DNA of 64,000 nucleotides. Origin: Cristatella mucedo. Its lineage: Eukaryota; Bryozoa; Phylactolaemata; Cristatellidae. This document shows, one piece after another, positions 36,280-46,962 of the stretch. A model generated the notes under the pieces. It was given only the letters and a program-made list of their open reading frames with translations, did not search any database and was not told the DNA's origin. How positions within the stretch are numbered: the first letter of the stretch is position 1; each line of letters begins with the position of its first letter. The stretch lies in assembly GCA_009760855.2 (NCBI GenBank), contig WPIO01000058.1:1657501-1721500 (forward strand), in the 5' to 3' direction. The translations under genes and the position numbers were made by a program.

Positions 36280-38000
36280 ATTGAAGCTTAAGACTGATCT
36301 TGATGGGCTTGCTCCCAAAAATTTTGGCAGTGAACAGATTCGCTGTAAAGCCGCTATACGAAGTCCAGGTCTTACGTCGATGAAACCGATTTTAATAACA
36401 CCTTCCGTGTCCACACCCGGAAGCTTAGAAATGCCAGGTCGTCTTTTTTATTGGAAAACTAAAATCCTGACAGCTAAACCCAAAAAACCTTGCAGGATGA
36501 AAAAAAAATTAGTTTACAATTTTAAAAATTTAAATTTTTAAAAATTAAAAAAAATTAAATTAAAAAAAATAATAAAATAATAAAAGTAAATAATAAATAT
36601 GATAATAAATATAATAATAAATAAATATTAAATAATAATAATAAACTAAATAATAAAATAAATAATAAAAATAAAAAATTTAAAAAATTTAAAAATTAAT
36701 TGTGAGGTCTTACTCCCCGGATATGAACGATACTAACGGCTCGGCAGATACGCTTTCAGGTTACCTTAAAAAAGTTGCACATATTTGTGCCTCTATGAAT
36801 CCAATTTCTAAAAGACGTAAATATTAACTTGCAAGGTGTGACCTGCTTTAAGAGATATTTTGAGTTTTTTGCATATTAAATGACTTTCTCTGTCAAATCT
36901 AAAAAACCGAGCTCGTCTCCTGAAGACCATATACTGTACATCGTCTTTCTGGTTTTCACGGGAATACAAAATTAATCCAGCAGCGACTCAGGTTTTTAAT
37001 GTTTCATTGGATAATTGTGTCGTTCCAAAGGATTTCAAACGACCATCATTCAATCACCACTTAAAAAGCATGAATGGGATTCAGAGTTACTACCAAAAAA
37101 ATCGCTCAGTTTCCCTAATTTCCTTTTGTCAAATATTCTCGAAAAGATTGTCGATGAGCAGTTTTTAAACTTATTGAAAAAATGAATCATAAAAAAATGT
37201 CAGCTCGGATTTAAGCGACACTCAGACAGCTTTTCTTCCTGTGACTAAAGACGTCGTAATTAGTGACGATGACAGCAATGCTACTGCCCTAGCCTTGTTT
37301 ATCTATAAGCTGCGTTCGACACTATTGATTGAGGTGATCTACTTGAGGAATTAAGGACAACGATCAGTGAGGCAGACGTGGCATTGGCGTGGTTCAAATT
37401 GTTTAAACTGATCAAACTTACGTGTACGATCACGTTAAATACGTGTGGTTTGGTTATCAAGCCTTATCCACAATTCCGGTCGCTTGTAAAGTTCTACCGT
37501 GGTCCGTTCTCGGTCCTTTACTGTTAATTTATACCGCACCTTTGAAGAAAGTGATTTGCCTGCACGGGATCAGCCATCACTTCTACGCCGACGACATGCA
37601 GCTGTATTTGTCGAGCAAATCACTAGAATCTGCTAGAGTTACTTACGAAATAAACGCTTGCTTTGTAAACATTTGATTCTGGTTGCAATAATTACGATTT
37701 TTTTAGCACCCTCAGATACATTTCTTACTAGGAACTTTGCATGTGCTGTGCACGAAGAAAGAGGTAGGTTTTTAGTTTATCTTTATATGTCATGAAGTCG
37801 GGATCCCGGCAATTTTCCTGGAGCTTAACGATGACAAAACCAAACTCCTACTCATAGGACACTCTAAGCTTGCAGCTGGACTAGGATAGTTTGAATTTCT
37901 ATTCAGTAACGGTGTACTACTGCAACCATCGCAATGTTCACGAAAAGTTAGGTGCCCTCTAAGATAACTGCTTATATTTTTAAAAGTTGAATTCAGATGA
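36280..38000 (+). mobile_element. LINE family B, decayed copy (B5)
   Basis: It parallels copy B2: a shared segment before the RT (aacggctcgg at about 36,735), QLGFKRHSDS remnants at about 37,200, then an intact-looking SHHFYADDMQLYLSSKS (37,422-37,676) and FLELNDDKTKLLLIGHSK (about 37,820). It contains an A-rich expansion at 36,510-36,700 and about 120 bp of extra sequence after the YADD segment. Confidence 0.72.
36510..36700. repeat. A-rich (AAT/AAAT)n low-complexity tract
   Basis: About 190 bp almost entirely of A and T in AAT, AAAT and TAAA units. It sits inside LINE B5 where copy B2 has ordinary sequence. Confidence 0.85.
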
Positions 38001-38818
38001 CCACTTCTCTAGCAGGCCATCAAGTCCGATTTATATCTAAGATTAAGGACAGCATACTGCGGTCGCTTGCCAGAAGTTTAACGAACTCCTGGTTCTGTCT
38101 CGGTAAATCTACTGCAAATCCGTTTTGCTCAACCAGAAAGTCCACAGAGTCGTTCGCTGAATTAGGGAGATATATATTAGGGAATGCAAAAGAAGAGACT
38201 CCATTCAGCTGCCGATTATAATGCGAAGACGAGTCATCAAATCGCAGAAGTCATTAGATCGACAAGCGTCTTCTATGAAGCCTACAGTATCGTCAGATGG
38301 CACTCACAAGTGCCACCGAACTTTGCAAAAACACGGTAGCTCATCGGTTAATGGTGACAGTTGGCTACTGTTGCATTACTATTAATGAGACACCGTCAAC
38401 AGAAAATTAGCAAAATATCTAATCGCTTTCAGGGATTAGAGAAGCAGTCAGTGACCTAAGCTGTGTGCACGGCAGCAGTTTTAAAGCAAATAAAGATAGA
38501 CACTCACAGGCTCCACGCAAGCTATTACAGGCACACAAAAACGAACACTTGATTCCTCACATATTACGCCAAGGCAATGGTATCAGACGCCTGAAAATTT
38601 TCAGCCGCCATTTCTATGCTCTTATGTAAAATGCTAAACTCTAGCTTTCAAGCAGCGTATAGGGTATTTATATTTCAACAACATTAGCTAAACTATGGTG
38701 TGAACCTATTCTAACTGTGTTCTATGGTTGTTCTATTATTTCATTATCTATTCTATTGTCTATTAAAATCTATTATATTAAGCCTGTTCTATTATCCACT
38801 ATTACTCTTAAATATATC

Positions 38819-38823
<5 letters not shown>

Positions 38824-38852
<29 letters not shown>
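38824..38852. repeat. (TA)n microsatellite
   Basis: A short TA run inside AT-rich, TATT-rich sequence (38,720-38,880). Confidence 0.9.
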
Positions 38853-38856
<4 letters not shown>

Positions 38857-39079
38857 TGCTATAAATTATTGCCTGTTCAATATATTTCACACCATATCGT
38901 TTTTGCCAACTTCCATATTAGCCACAATAAGTTCAATCCTGCTGCTGTCGTGAGCTGACTTAAGTTCAGACTTCGCTTTAGTCACAGAATTATTCTAAAT
39001 AGACAGCTGCATGGCCGAAACATTTATTCGCTTCAGATACAGACGTAGCTCTGCCTTTAAGGCACCCATACTTTCAAGA

Positions 39080-39380
39080 CTAATACATCAAAACTGCTGC
39101 CATATGCTGCTTGACTGTCACTATTGCCTCATGAAATCCTCGGGATGACGACCGTACATTCCTATACAGCTTAAGGTCATTACTACGCTCTTTGTCGATT
39201 TGCTTAAGTTTGATGAAGAACGGAATAGAAATTTGCAGATGTGCGGCAGTAGCATTTTCTTTATTCCGAAGCTCGGCAAGAAGATGGCCGCATCGGCTTT
39301 CAAACACTAAATACGTCAGTCCGCATACAGATAGTGCGAGTAAAGAAATCCGTCTTTCAGGTTCAATGCTGACCACTAGA
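39080..39380 (-). CDS. Candidate terminal exon, unknown protein
   Basis: It is open from a good acceptor (GATTTTCAG) to a stop, about 100 codons. It begins LVVSIEPERRISLLALSVCG, with a hydrophobic segment (ISLLALSVCGLTYLVF), and continues as a charged, helical stretch (LLAELRNKENATAAH, KLKQIDKERSNDLKLY). This could be a membrane anchor followed by a coiled-coil-like stalk. I recognise no family and no upstream exon, so it may be a chance ORF. Confidence 0.3.
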
Positions 39381-39949
39381 CTGAAAATCGATAAGACTGA
39401 TCTAAGACCACTTCACAATGTCCTCCGCGTTTAATCTAACACTTCCGATATAAATGCGGCCTCTGCACTAATGCGCCCAGGCTGCACAAGCAGTCAGTGG
39501 CGAAGCCAGGATTTTCATCTAAGGCAGCACGACTAGCAAAATATGCATGTAGGGAAAAGACAAGAAGTATTTAAATGTAAGCAGAGTCAGATCCACAATT
39601 CATCATTTTTAGCGTAAAGTCGTGGCGTCTTTTCAACGTGATGTCGGCCGTTGATCAACGAGTGGACTTGTAGCATAGTTTCTTCGCTAGCGACGGTCGC
39701 TGGGAGGTGTAAGAGGGGACGGCCCAGCTCACTGCCGCGCTGTGAGGGAGGAGAGAAAAGCATGCCAACTTGGCTCATCCTCTGCACACAGTGCTCTTAA
39801 AAGTGCTAGTCAATTCCGACGCCCGCCAAATAGCCGGGACACCTGAGCCTTGGAAAAATTATTACGGATTTGTAAGTGTTGCACCACAGCGTATACATGA
39901 GCCTATAGCAGCAGAAACAATCATCAATGAAAAGCACCCGCATTAAATA

Positions 39950-40085
39950 CAGCATGTCTTTTGGCTACCGAATGCGTACAGAAATCTGCTTTGGCAGTGA
40001 TTGCTCTATTCAAAAAACTCTCCTGCATAACACCCTGATAGCCTTTGTGGCTTTGTGGCGTTACTGACTGAGATATAATGCAATA
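39950..40085 (+). mobile_element. LINE family B, 3' end only (B6)
   Basis: About 135 bp matching the last part of family B (tttggctaccgaatgcgtac and the gttactgactgagatataat end). It ends in TGCAATACAATACAATG, directly followed by LINE A7. Confidence 0.8.
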
Positions 40086-40087
40086 CA

Positions 40088-40485
40088 ATACAATGCCTCA
40101 AATCCTTTGGAGACCGAGCATTTAGTTCGTATGCTTCCAAAGCCTGGAAATCACTCCCGACTTGCGTCAGAACATCCCCTGACTAGACCACATTTAAAAA
40201 GAACTTACAAACACCTATTTAGAACACTATTTAGTGGGTTCCTGTGATTCGTCCTTCATGTGCTTATGCGTGCTGACACTGTGCATGCTGTCAATAACCA
40301 CATTTGTATGCTGACCCTGTGCATGTCACCCCTAACCATGTTATAATTTTGTTTATCAAGCACGGTACTACTACCATTCAATCACGTTGCCCTTCGCAGC
40401 AAATGTAAAACACCTAGAAAAAGATTGAGTTCTCCGAGGGCGCTTTATCAAGTGCATTATTTTAATTATTATTATTATTCCAGGC
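40088..40485 (+). mobile_element. LINE family A, 3' end only (A7)
   Basis: Starts at the SFGDRAFSS(Y) C-terminal segment and runs through the 3' UTR to the hairpin and ATT tail (40,458-40,480). It was inserted right at the 3' end of B6. Confidence 0.87.
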
Positions 40486-40871
40486 GGGTCGGCTGGAGAC
40501 AAATGCGCACCATCCAACTGGAGCAGACAACTGCCGAAGGATAGCGAGCCCATTAAGAATCTTTCGTACTGACCCGTGCTAGGGTCCACCAGCACGGCTA
40601 ATGGCTCCCACGTAGCTTCCTCCGATTTTCAATACACCGACGTATTATCTGAACGATCGTCTGGCAGGTGCGACCGCTCTTATCCACAGACGTCTTAGTG
40701 TAATCTCATAAATGACTTAATATTTTCGCTTTTAAAAATCACTGCACTAATTATAACTAGACATTTGCATTGCGTCCTAATAAATCCAAACCCATCAAAG
40801 ATATGAAACAAGTTTACAGCACGCCATGATCGCGGAAGCTGATGAGACAATACGAATTATAATAGTACTCG

Positions 40872-41099
40872 TTAGCTTGGATTGCCCCAAACAGGAAGTC
40901 GATCTTTGACAGGAAACTGTGTGACGTCCTCGGGAAGGAGGCGTGTTCCGCTGCTTTTCACGCGGTGTAGCTCACTTCCGAGCGTCGGGTCGATGCGCCA
41001 AGTGAGCAACGAGCAGGTAGCTTCGCCTGCACAGTTTCCGACGCAGTTTTTTACTTCCCACCGCCAGCGGTCAAGCGTTTCACGATGCGATCGAGTTAC
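40872..41099 (-). CDS. Candidate exon, unknown Cys-containing protein
   Basis: It is open for 75 codons after an acceptor CTTTGGCTAG and ends in TAA. It has no ATG of its own, begins VTRSHRETLDRWRWEVKNCV and has a coding-like codon pattern. The four cysteines (KNCVGNCAGEATCS) suggest a structured segment. It lies just 3' of another open minus-strand segment (41,418-41,158), so both may belong to one gene. No family is recognised. As an alternative, the adjoining frame 41,332-41,096 could be the exon. Confidence 0.35.
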   Translation of the reverse strand, partial: VTRSHRETLDRWRWEVKNCVGNCAGEATCSLLTWRIDPTLGSELHRVKSSGTRLLPEDVTQFPVKDRLPVWGNPS

Positions 41100-41157
41100 C
41101 TAGCCAAAGTAGATTTAGCCGTAACTTTATTCGCAAGCGGACAAACGCATTGAGCAT

Positions 41158-41418
41158 CTAATTTGACTTTTCCCGACATTCCTCGCACATGATCGCCATG
41201 TCTAGCACATCGACCTGGCCCTGTCCGGCTACAAACGGATTGTAGTGGCCTCCACTTTCTGACAGAACTAGGTAAACAAATAGAACTCGTAATGGCGCTA
41301 GAATCAGCCGACATGTGACTAAAGATTTGCAATGCATGCTGGTTGGTCGACGGAGCGATTCACGGCAGCAACGAAGAGCGCCTCCTACCTTAAAATAACG
41401 AGTCACTACTCGTACCAA
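41158..41418 (-). CDS. Candidate exon with OTU-protease-like histidine motif
   Basis: An 86-codon open segment containing FVYLVLSESGGHYNPFVAG. A hydrophobic strand followed by GGHYN resembles the catalytic-histidine strand of OTU-family cysteine proteases. No matching catalytic Cys segment was found upstream, so this is a similarity to one short motif only. A second frame over the same bases is also open. Confidence 0.28.
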   Translation of the reverse strand: MVRVVTRYFKVGGALRCCRESLRRPTSMHCKSLVTCRLILAPLRVLFVYLVLSESGGHYNPFVAGQGQVDVLDMAIMCEECREKSN

Positions 41419-41705
41419 AAAGAAGTCATGTTGACAGCGAAGTAGGCTTAGTGGCGTTCAACAGCCGTCATGACGTGCTCAACGTTTGTGAAGCTCAATG
41501 ACCAGCAGAGCAAGACTCGACTCAAATGTCAAGGTCAACTCCTTGAGCCAGGCTCGCTGACTACTGCGTGTCTTCGGCTTTTATCCTGCCTTGACCAGCC
41601 TTGAGGTTATCACACAGTCGGCTGCGAGCCATTTTAATTCAGGGACCGCGGATAATGAATTTAAGTCACAATCCGGCTGATTCAGCACGCCATTTCAAAA
41701 TACAG

Positions 41706-41907
41706 GGCACTGGTGAGCCGCGATGGCGCACTAGGTAAAGCAGTAGCTTTTCACGATCTCGGTTCCAAGGTCGTGAGTTCGAATCATCCGACGGGCGATC
41801 TTTAATCGCTGCTGCAAGCGGTAGTGATAGCCGTCGAGGCTCTTCTGTCGCTATGCACGAGATGCTGTTAAATCAGCTGGTATGTTATTATTATTATTAT
41901 TATTACA
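41706..41907 (+). mobile_element. SINE S2 (copy S2a)
   Basis: A tRNA-derived head with box A (GATGGCGCACTAGG) and a consensus-like box B (GAGTTCGAATC). The body ends GGCTCTTCTGTCGCTAT and GCTGTTAAATCAGCTGGTAT, with a (TTA)n tail at 41,885-41,904. The best-preserved S2 copy. Confidence 0.82.
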
Positions 41908-41909
41908 GT

Positions 41910-42305
41910 AGTAACTGGCCATCTTCTTGGGGCACCTGCACCGATGCCCGGCGTTTCCAGGACAGACTAAGGGCTTGAACATCAAGGTCGCGACGACGAG
42001 CTGTGCGGGTTCAACCCCAGCCAGTGACGTCAGCAGATGCTCTTAGTGCTCCTGTTGCCATTCTGCCGCGAGGGTGCGCTTCTTGTCCAAGAACGACTCT
42101 CACTTCCACCCCTGACTAAAGGCTAGACCGTGCAGGAAAAAAACGATTCCCTATCCATGGAGCGACTCTGCCTCTTCCCTAGCCAGAGATGAGAACGCTC
42201 GGAAATCTAACAGCGTGCTCTCGTGCGAATGCATCCGACGTCCGACTTCCGCGCCCCTGGCCTTTTCACCGAGCAACTGGGTTTCGGAACCGCTGCTGCG
42301 ACCGT
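41910..42305. other. No recognisable gene
   Basis: About 400 bp between SINE S2a and LINE B7. A box B-like GGGTTCAACCCC at about 42,008 lacks a clear box A. Nothing else is identified. Confidence 0.4.
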
Positions 42306-42309
42306 TTGC

Positions 42310-42880
42310 AATGTAATGCAATGTATCTCCGTCAGTAACTCCACAAAGTCATAAAGACCATGTGGGCGTTACGCAGGAGAGTTTTGTATAGCACACTCAC
42401 AGCCTAAGCGGCTTTCGGTACGCATTCGGTAGCCAACAGACTTCGTCTCACGCAACAAAGAGAAAGTTGGAAGCATAGCAGAGTTAGGAGAGCAGTTGAG
42501 GTAGTGAGGAGCATAGAAGTAGCAGTTCAGGACCGCTGAAAAAGATCTGCCATAGTCGGCAGTTGGAGAGTAGATGTCGTTGCGTAAGAATTGTGGAAGC
42601 GAGTTCCACAGTCTAGGACCTGCAGAGCTAAAGCTTCTGTCACCAACGGTCTTTAAGCGGAGGAATGGGAGAGCTAATTTATTGTCCACACAGGACCTGA
42701 GGGCGCGAACAGGCTGAAACTGATGCAGTAGTTCAGCTAGGTATGAAGGAGCCAAGCCGTGGCGGGCCTTGTGGGTCAGCTCGCCGCTAGGCGGTGCGTG
42801 TGCCCGGCCAGCTTTTTGGCTGGTCGGCAATTCTCTCCGGCTGACTTCCCGCAGCTCTACTGGCGGCCTAAGCGTCGTCG
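42310..42880 (-). mobile_element. LINE family B, 3' part, reverse orientation (B7)
   Basis: Minus-strand 42,899-42,369 is open for 176 codons. It contains HGLAPSYLAELLHQFQPVR, VGDRSFSSAGPRLWNSLPQF and the family's C-terminus, so this is the clearest copy of the family B terminus. The 3' end at 42,300-42,365 finishes in GTAATGCAATG-type sequence. The first about 45 codons of the open frame look like non-LINE readthrough. Confidence 0.85.
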
Positions 42881-43254
42881 TTTTAAATAGTTCGTGCAAG
42901 AGGTCGTCTTCTTCCTGGCACTCTGATCAATTGACTCAAGCTACCAATGTCTCCTTATCCCAGGGACTCTCCAGAAAAGGCATGGGGCTTTTTCAGGTTT
43001 TCGTTACTCGTCGCAGCAGCCCCTATAGCCGTGACTAAGCTTTCTCAACTAATTTGAATCTCAAGTAAGGATTACGAAAAGAAGTGTTAAGTGTGGATGG
43101 TCCAGATGGGTCAGATGTGATAGAATTCTAATGTATTAATGCTCATGCATGCTCGTGTAGGACTCGCACCTTCCCATGGTCGTTGCTCGAGGGTGAGTAT
43201 TTCTTTTTAGCGAAACAGCTAATCCCTACATGCCCTTACGCTACACATAATTAA

Positions 43255-43405
43255 AATAAATATAATCAACGTGTATAGCGCCCTAAGAGAACCTAACCTC
43301 TCTTCAGGCGCTTTGCGTATGACTCAGGGCTCGAGCCCACGTCCTTTCCCAGAACTTGGTCGGGGCGAGCACCTTAACCAATGGGTCAAACCAGTGAGGC
43401 AAATC
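43255..43405 (-). mobile_element. SINE S1, reverse orientation (S1b)
   Basis: The reverse complement has the head (box B GGGCTCGAGCCC), then AAGCGCC...GAGAGG-type and GGGCGCTATACA tail elements as in S1a. Decayed. Confidence 0.7.
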
Positions 43406-43409
43406 GTCC

Positions 43410-45230
43410 CAGGATCAGACCAAATTTCCGTTTAGCACTCATGTCTTCCAATTAGCCAAGCTGGCAATTGGGAAAAACTTGCACTGTGCCCTCAGGCCTG
43501 CTCCTACCCAAGGGAACAGCTGTCTCTCCGCCCAGCTATCATTAATACTAAAATCATTCCAAAATGTGGATTGGCTAAAACTTTGTCAGATCACAGCAAG
43601 AGAAGCAGTAATTAACGAATATTGATACTTTAGGTATCGTGATGAAACGAGCATGCGAAAGCACAAATTTCGCATGTTCAGAGCAGCACCCGTCATGCTT
43701 CCAAAGCGTTATTTCGGCACATTCGTTAGTGGGATCTTGATTAGTAGCAGCCCCGGTTTGAAACTTGCATTAAGCATCATGCACCATGATCGGGGCAAAA
43801 CGCACATGAAAAAGACAGGTACACCGAAAAGCACTGAAAGTTGATAATTGCCGATTTGTCTTTAGCATATATTTGAAGGATAAAAATCATTGCATGCAAT
43901 GAAATTGGCTGGAAGTGAGTACAGTACTAGAATTTTAGAACATCCTAGGTGAGGGCATAATCAATAAATTTACAGCGTAGGATAAGGAGTGGTTATTCGA
44001 CTGGCAGCGGTCAGTCGAGGAGCAGGCCATATCACGTGACTGGAGGAGCCTGATGATCGGATAGGCAGGCTGGTGCAAGTGAGAGGAGCGAGCTGCCGGC
44101 CAGACTGAGGTGATTTCGAAGCGTATTGATGGCTGATAGAGATAAACTGTATCTCTTACTGAAACCTGGTTGCTGCCCCCGACAACGGCCCAGACGAGCA
44201 GGCACGCTTCGGCAGACCTGAATCGTCGGAAGCTGTACAATGAGAAAGCCCCGATCTCAGCTTTTTAAAATGCATCAGGGAGTATGTCTTGGGTTATGTT
44301 GCAGACATTTCCAGAGCCAAGTAGTTTATTCAATTCCTGCGACATACAAGTTCTTATAGCTAGAAAAAGTAAGAAATATTTCCGCTAAGGCCCTTCTTAC
44401 GAAATGAATATGAGACTGATGAAACGGCCGACCTCAATTTTTTGTTTTGAAGCAAGCCCGTGTAATTGCAAAAGCTCAAAGATATTTGTGTCAAGTTATT
44501 TACAGAAAAGACAATTATATAGATCAAAATGGGTCAACATACCATGGAAATTATATTAGAGGAGTAAGTTGAGAGCCCACAAATGAAATAGGAAACGAGG
44601 AAGTCTGACAAGAGCTAGAGAATTACAAACTATACAAAATGAGCTTTGGAGCCCAAATAACTTTAACGAACTTGAATTTTAATTTTTGAGCAACTGATGA
44701 CCCACAGCTAAAGCCAGACATGTTCTGCAAAACAAGCAAAAATTTGGTACACTGAACAAAATCCTTGCCAGGAAGTTCAATCACCTCTCAAACTTGTAAA
44801 AAAGCCATATATCCACTAAAAATGCATCAAGTTAATAAAAAATTCTCTGGAAAAAATGAAAAGCAAAATATATTTTAGTGCATCGAATCTGTAACATTTT
44901 TAAATGTAGAATGCATGAAAATTTCGGAACGCAAGAATTTTAATATAAACAGGAATTTCACCGTAGCAATTAAAAAGCTAAAGTTGAAAAATATAAAAAG
45001 TTACCAATTAAATTACCTCAACCACTGTGCTTTGCCGTGTATTTTACATTAAAAAATCAGCTAGCATTAGATCTGCCGTTCATTTATGAGAAACCAACGG
45101 ACACCTTGTAATTTCTGCTTCTCTGCCTGCTAGGGTTGGCGTCTCGTTGCTTGCTTCTCTAGTAAAGGTGGCTGAACCTTGGGAGTCACTGTTCTTCTGG
45201 GCTCAGCACTGCTGCAAAGTGAATGCCCAC
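43410..45230. other. No recognisable gene
   Basis: About 1.8 kb. A 101-codon minus open stretch (44,240-43,935) shows no domain. 44,400-45,080 is AT-rich and closed in all frames. Confidence 0.4.
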
Positions 45231-45235
45231 GTTAG

Positions 45236-45412
45236 GTGAGCCGTGATGACAAACTAGGTAAGGTGGTTTCTTTCACGATCTCAGTCCTGTCGTCGCGTGT
45301 TCGAATCCTGTGGTGGGCAATCCTTTGTTGCCGCCGCACGCGATGATGATAGCCGTTAAGGCTCTTCTGTCGTTATAAAAAAGAGGCTGTTAAATCAGCT
45401 AGTATTTTTGCT
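45236..45412 (+). mobile_element. SINE S2 (copy S2b)
   Basis: Same layout as S2a: GAGCCGTGATGACAAACTAGG, box B GTGTTCGAATCC, AGGCTCTTCTGTCGTTATAA and GGCTGTTAAATCAGCTAGTA. No TTA tail remains. Confidence 0.8.
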
Positions 45413-45589
45413 TATTTTGCCAAAGCCGTCTGTCTTGAGGATCTAGCCGTGCGCACTCGAGGCGTAGATAAAACAACAGACGGCCTTTAACTAAGGGAGC
45501 TGTTAGATTTCCATTTTACATAGGGCCCATTATAGGCGTTAGTTGGGTTATAGACAATAGAGAATTGTACCTATCTGAACCTTATCTCT

Positions 45590-45617
45590 CTCTCTCTAAA
45601 TATGTATGCACACACAC

Positions 45618-45656
<39 letters not shown>

Positions 45657-45770
45657 ATTATGTACATATGTACGTATATATGTATATGTGTTGTGCATAT
45701 TTGTGTGTTAGTGTGCGTGTGTGTGCGTGTGTGTGCGTGTGTGTGTGTGTGTGTGTGTATCTGTATATAC
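45590..45770. repeat. Compound (CT)(CA)(TA)(GT) microsatellite
   Basis: Successive CT, CA, TA and TG runs. The open frames over it are artefacts. Confidence 0.92.
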
Positions 45771-45880
45771 ATGTATCTTTCTATCTACCCCCTCTTGTTT
45801 TCTCTACAAATAGATAGTCAATGGCTGGATTATTCGATCTGCGTCTCGCCATCTGGCACTTGTGTGGGTTTGTTCTAGCA

Positions 45881-46061
45881 CAGTGGTTCTCAACCTTCCT
45901 AATGCTTTTAATACAGTTCCGCATGTTGTGGTGACCCAAACCGTAAAATTATTGTGTGAAAATGTGGAAATGCGTTTTTACCGGTAGTCTTAGGTGACTC
46001 CTGTGGAAAGGATCGTTCGACCACTAAAGGGGTCACGACACTCCAAGGTTTCGAACCCCTG
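45881..46061 (+). mobile_element. SPIN-like hAT miniature element (copy 1)
   Basis: A 181-bp element starting CAGTGGTTCTCAACCTTCCT and ending in a complementary GGTTTCGAACCCCTG end. Inside, gttgtggtgacccaa...taaaattatt and gaccactaaaggggtcacga correspond, from memory, to the two ends of the SPIN hAT transposon with its middle deleted. It is flanked by the 8-bp target duplication ttctagca / ctctagta (45,873-45,880; 46,062-46,069), which fits the CTAG-centred hAT preference. No transposase, so it is non-autonomous. Confidence 0.82.
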
Positions 46062-46450
46062 CTCTAGTAACCTCAATAAGGCATGCACTGCAATAAACGA
46101 TCGCCATATAAATGGCAGCAATTGGTAGCCACTCTAGACGTCGCCTCTGCTCATACAGGATAGAATATGTATCATTCAAAGTGAGAAAACTAACACCAAG
46201 CACCCGCACCGCGGTGACTGCACACAGAATTTTCGAGCAAAACCTGGCCTCAAGCTCCGATAGCTGACCGCAGCGTTCCGTGGACACGTCAAACTGGCCG
46301 TCTGTCGCATGCCCGACCTGCCGGTACCAGCCTTTGTCTTTCTCCAGCTGGTAATCCCATCTTACGCCAAGTTGAACGCAATACGCTCGAAGAATGTACA
46401 TCTCACCGTTTGCTAAGGGGCGTAGCCCACTCCTGAGTGCCCAATCGAAC
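46062..46450 (-). CDS. Unrecognised open segment, possible exon, abutted by SPIN
   Basis: The minus frame is open from 46,548 into the SPIN copy (171 codons in all). The part outside SPIN reads RPLANGEMYILRAYCVQLG, then GWYRQVGHATDGQFDVSTE and a hydrophobic C-terminal stretch (WLPIAAIYMAIVYCSACL). It contains cysteines and a possible transmembrane segment, and codon use looks plausible. No family is recognised and no clear acceptor was found, so it could be a fossil transposon frame. Confidence 0.28.
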
Positions 46451-46884
46451 CACCGCCATCTTAAATAGCTTATGGAAAGGTCACCTCTTCCTGAACAATT
46501 TAAAACTGCACTCCACGGGTACAGCAGGCTGCGAGGGACCTTTTTCAAGGAAGAATTTAATCAATTTAAATCTGCACTGCGCTTTCCTTCTACCTTCGCA
46601 TGGCCGTCCAACTATCACTGCTTAAGTGTGAAGCAGAGAATCCCCCGTGTGCTTCACAGCCGCTCTTTATTCGATTAAGTAGACTGCACCACTGCATACC
46701 TGCCATTCCTTTTCTTGATGTGGGGGCGGGGAGGGAGACAGTTAACTGCACTGGGATTCTCCCTGGGGCGGACTGGTTTCTCCGTTGAGCAACCGTTCGG
46801 CTCAAGATCTTTCCAAATAAGTGAGATTCTCCTCGTGGTCTATGACCACCACTGCATCCTTTCCTTAGTGACTTGATCGTGCTT

Positions 46885-46962
46885 CCTTGATAGCAAATGT
46901 GAAGAGCATAGAAAGAGATTGAGTTCTTCGAGGGCGCTATATCAAGTGCATTATTTTTATAA
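46885..46962 (+). mobile_element. LINE family A / S1-type 3' tail fragment (A8)
   Basis: The sequence agcaaatgtgaagagcatag, followed by AAGAGATTGAGTTCTTCGAG, GGCGCTATATCAAGTGCATT and ATTTTTA, is the family A 3' end with a damaged hairpin. Upstream homology fades before 46,800. Confidence 0.7.

Noticed and set aside
41706..41790. Genuine tRNA gene
   Set aside because: The A and B boxes are good, but the sequence continues into a repeated non-tRNA body found at 45.2 and 56.1 kb, so it is a SINE.
42781..42899. N-terminal part of the 176-codon minus frame as a gene start
   Set aside because: Only the downstream part matches LINE B; the first codons appear to be unrelated readthrough.
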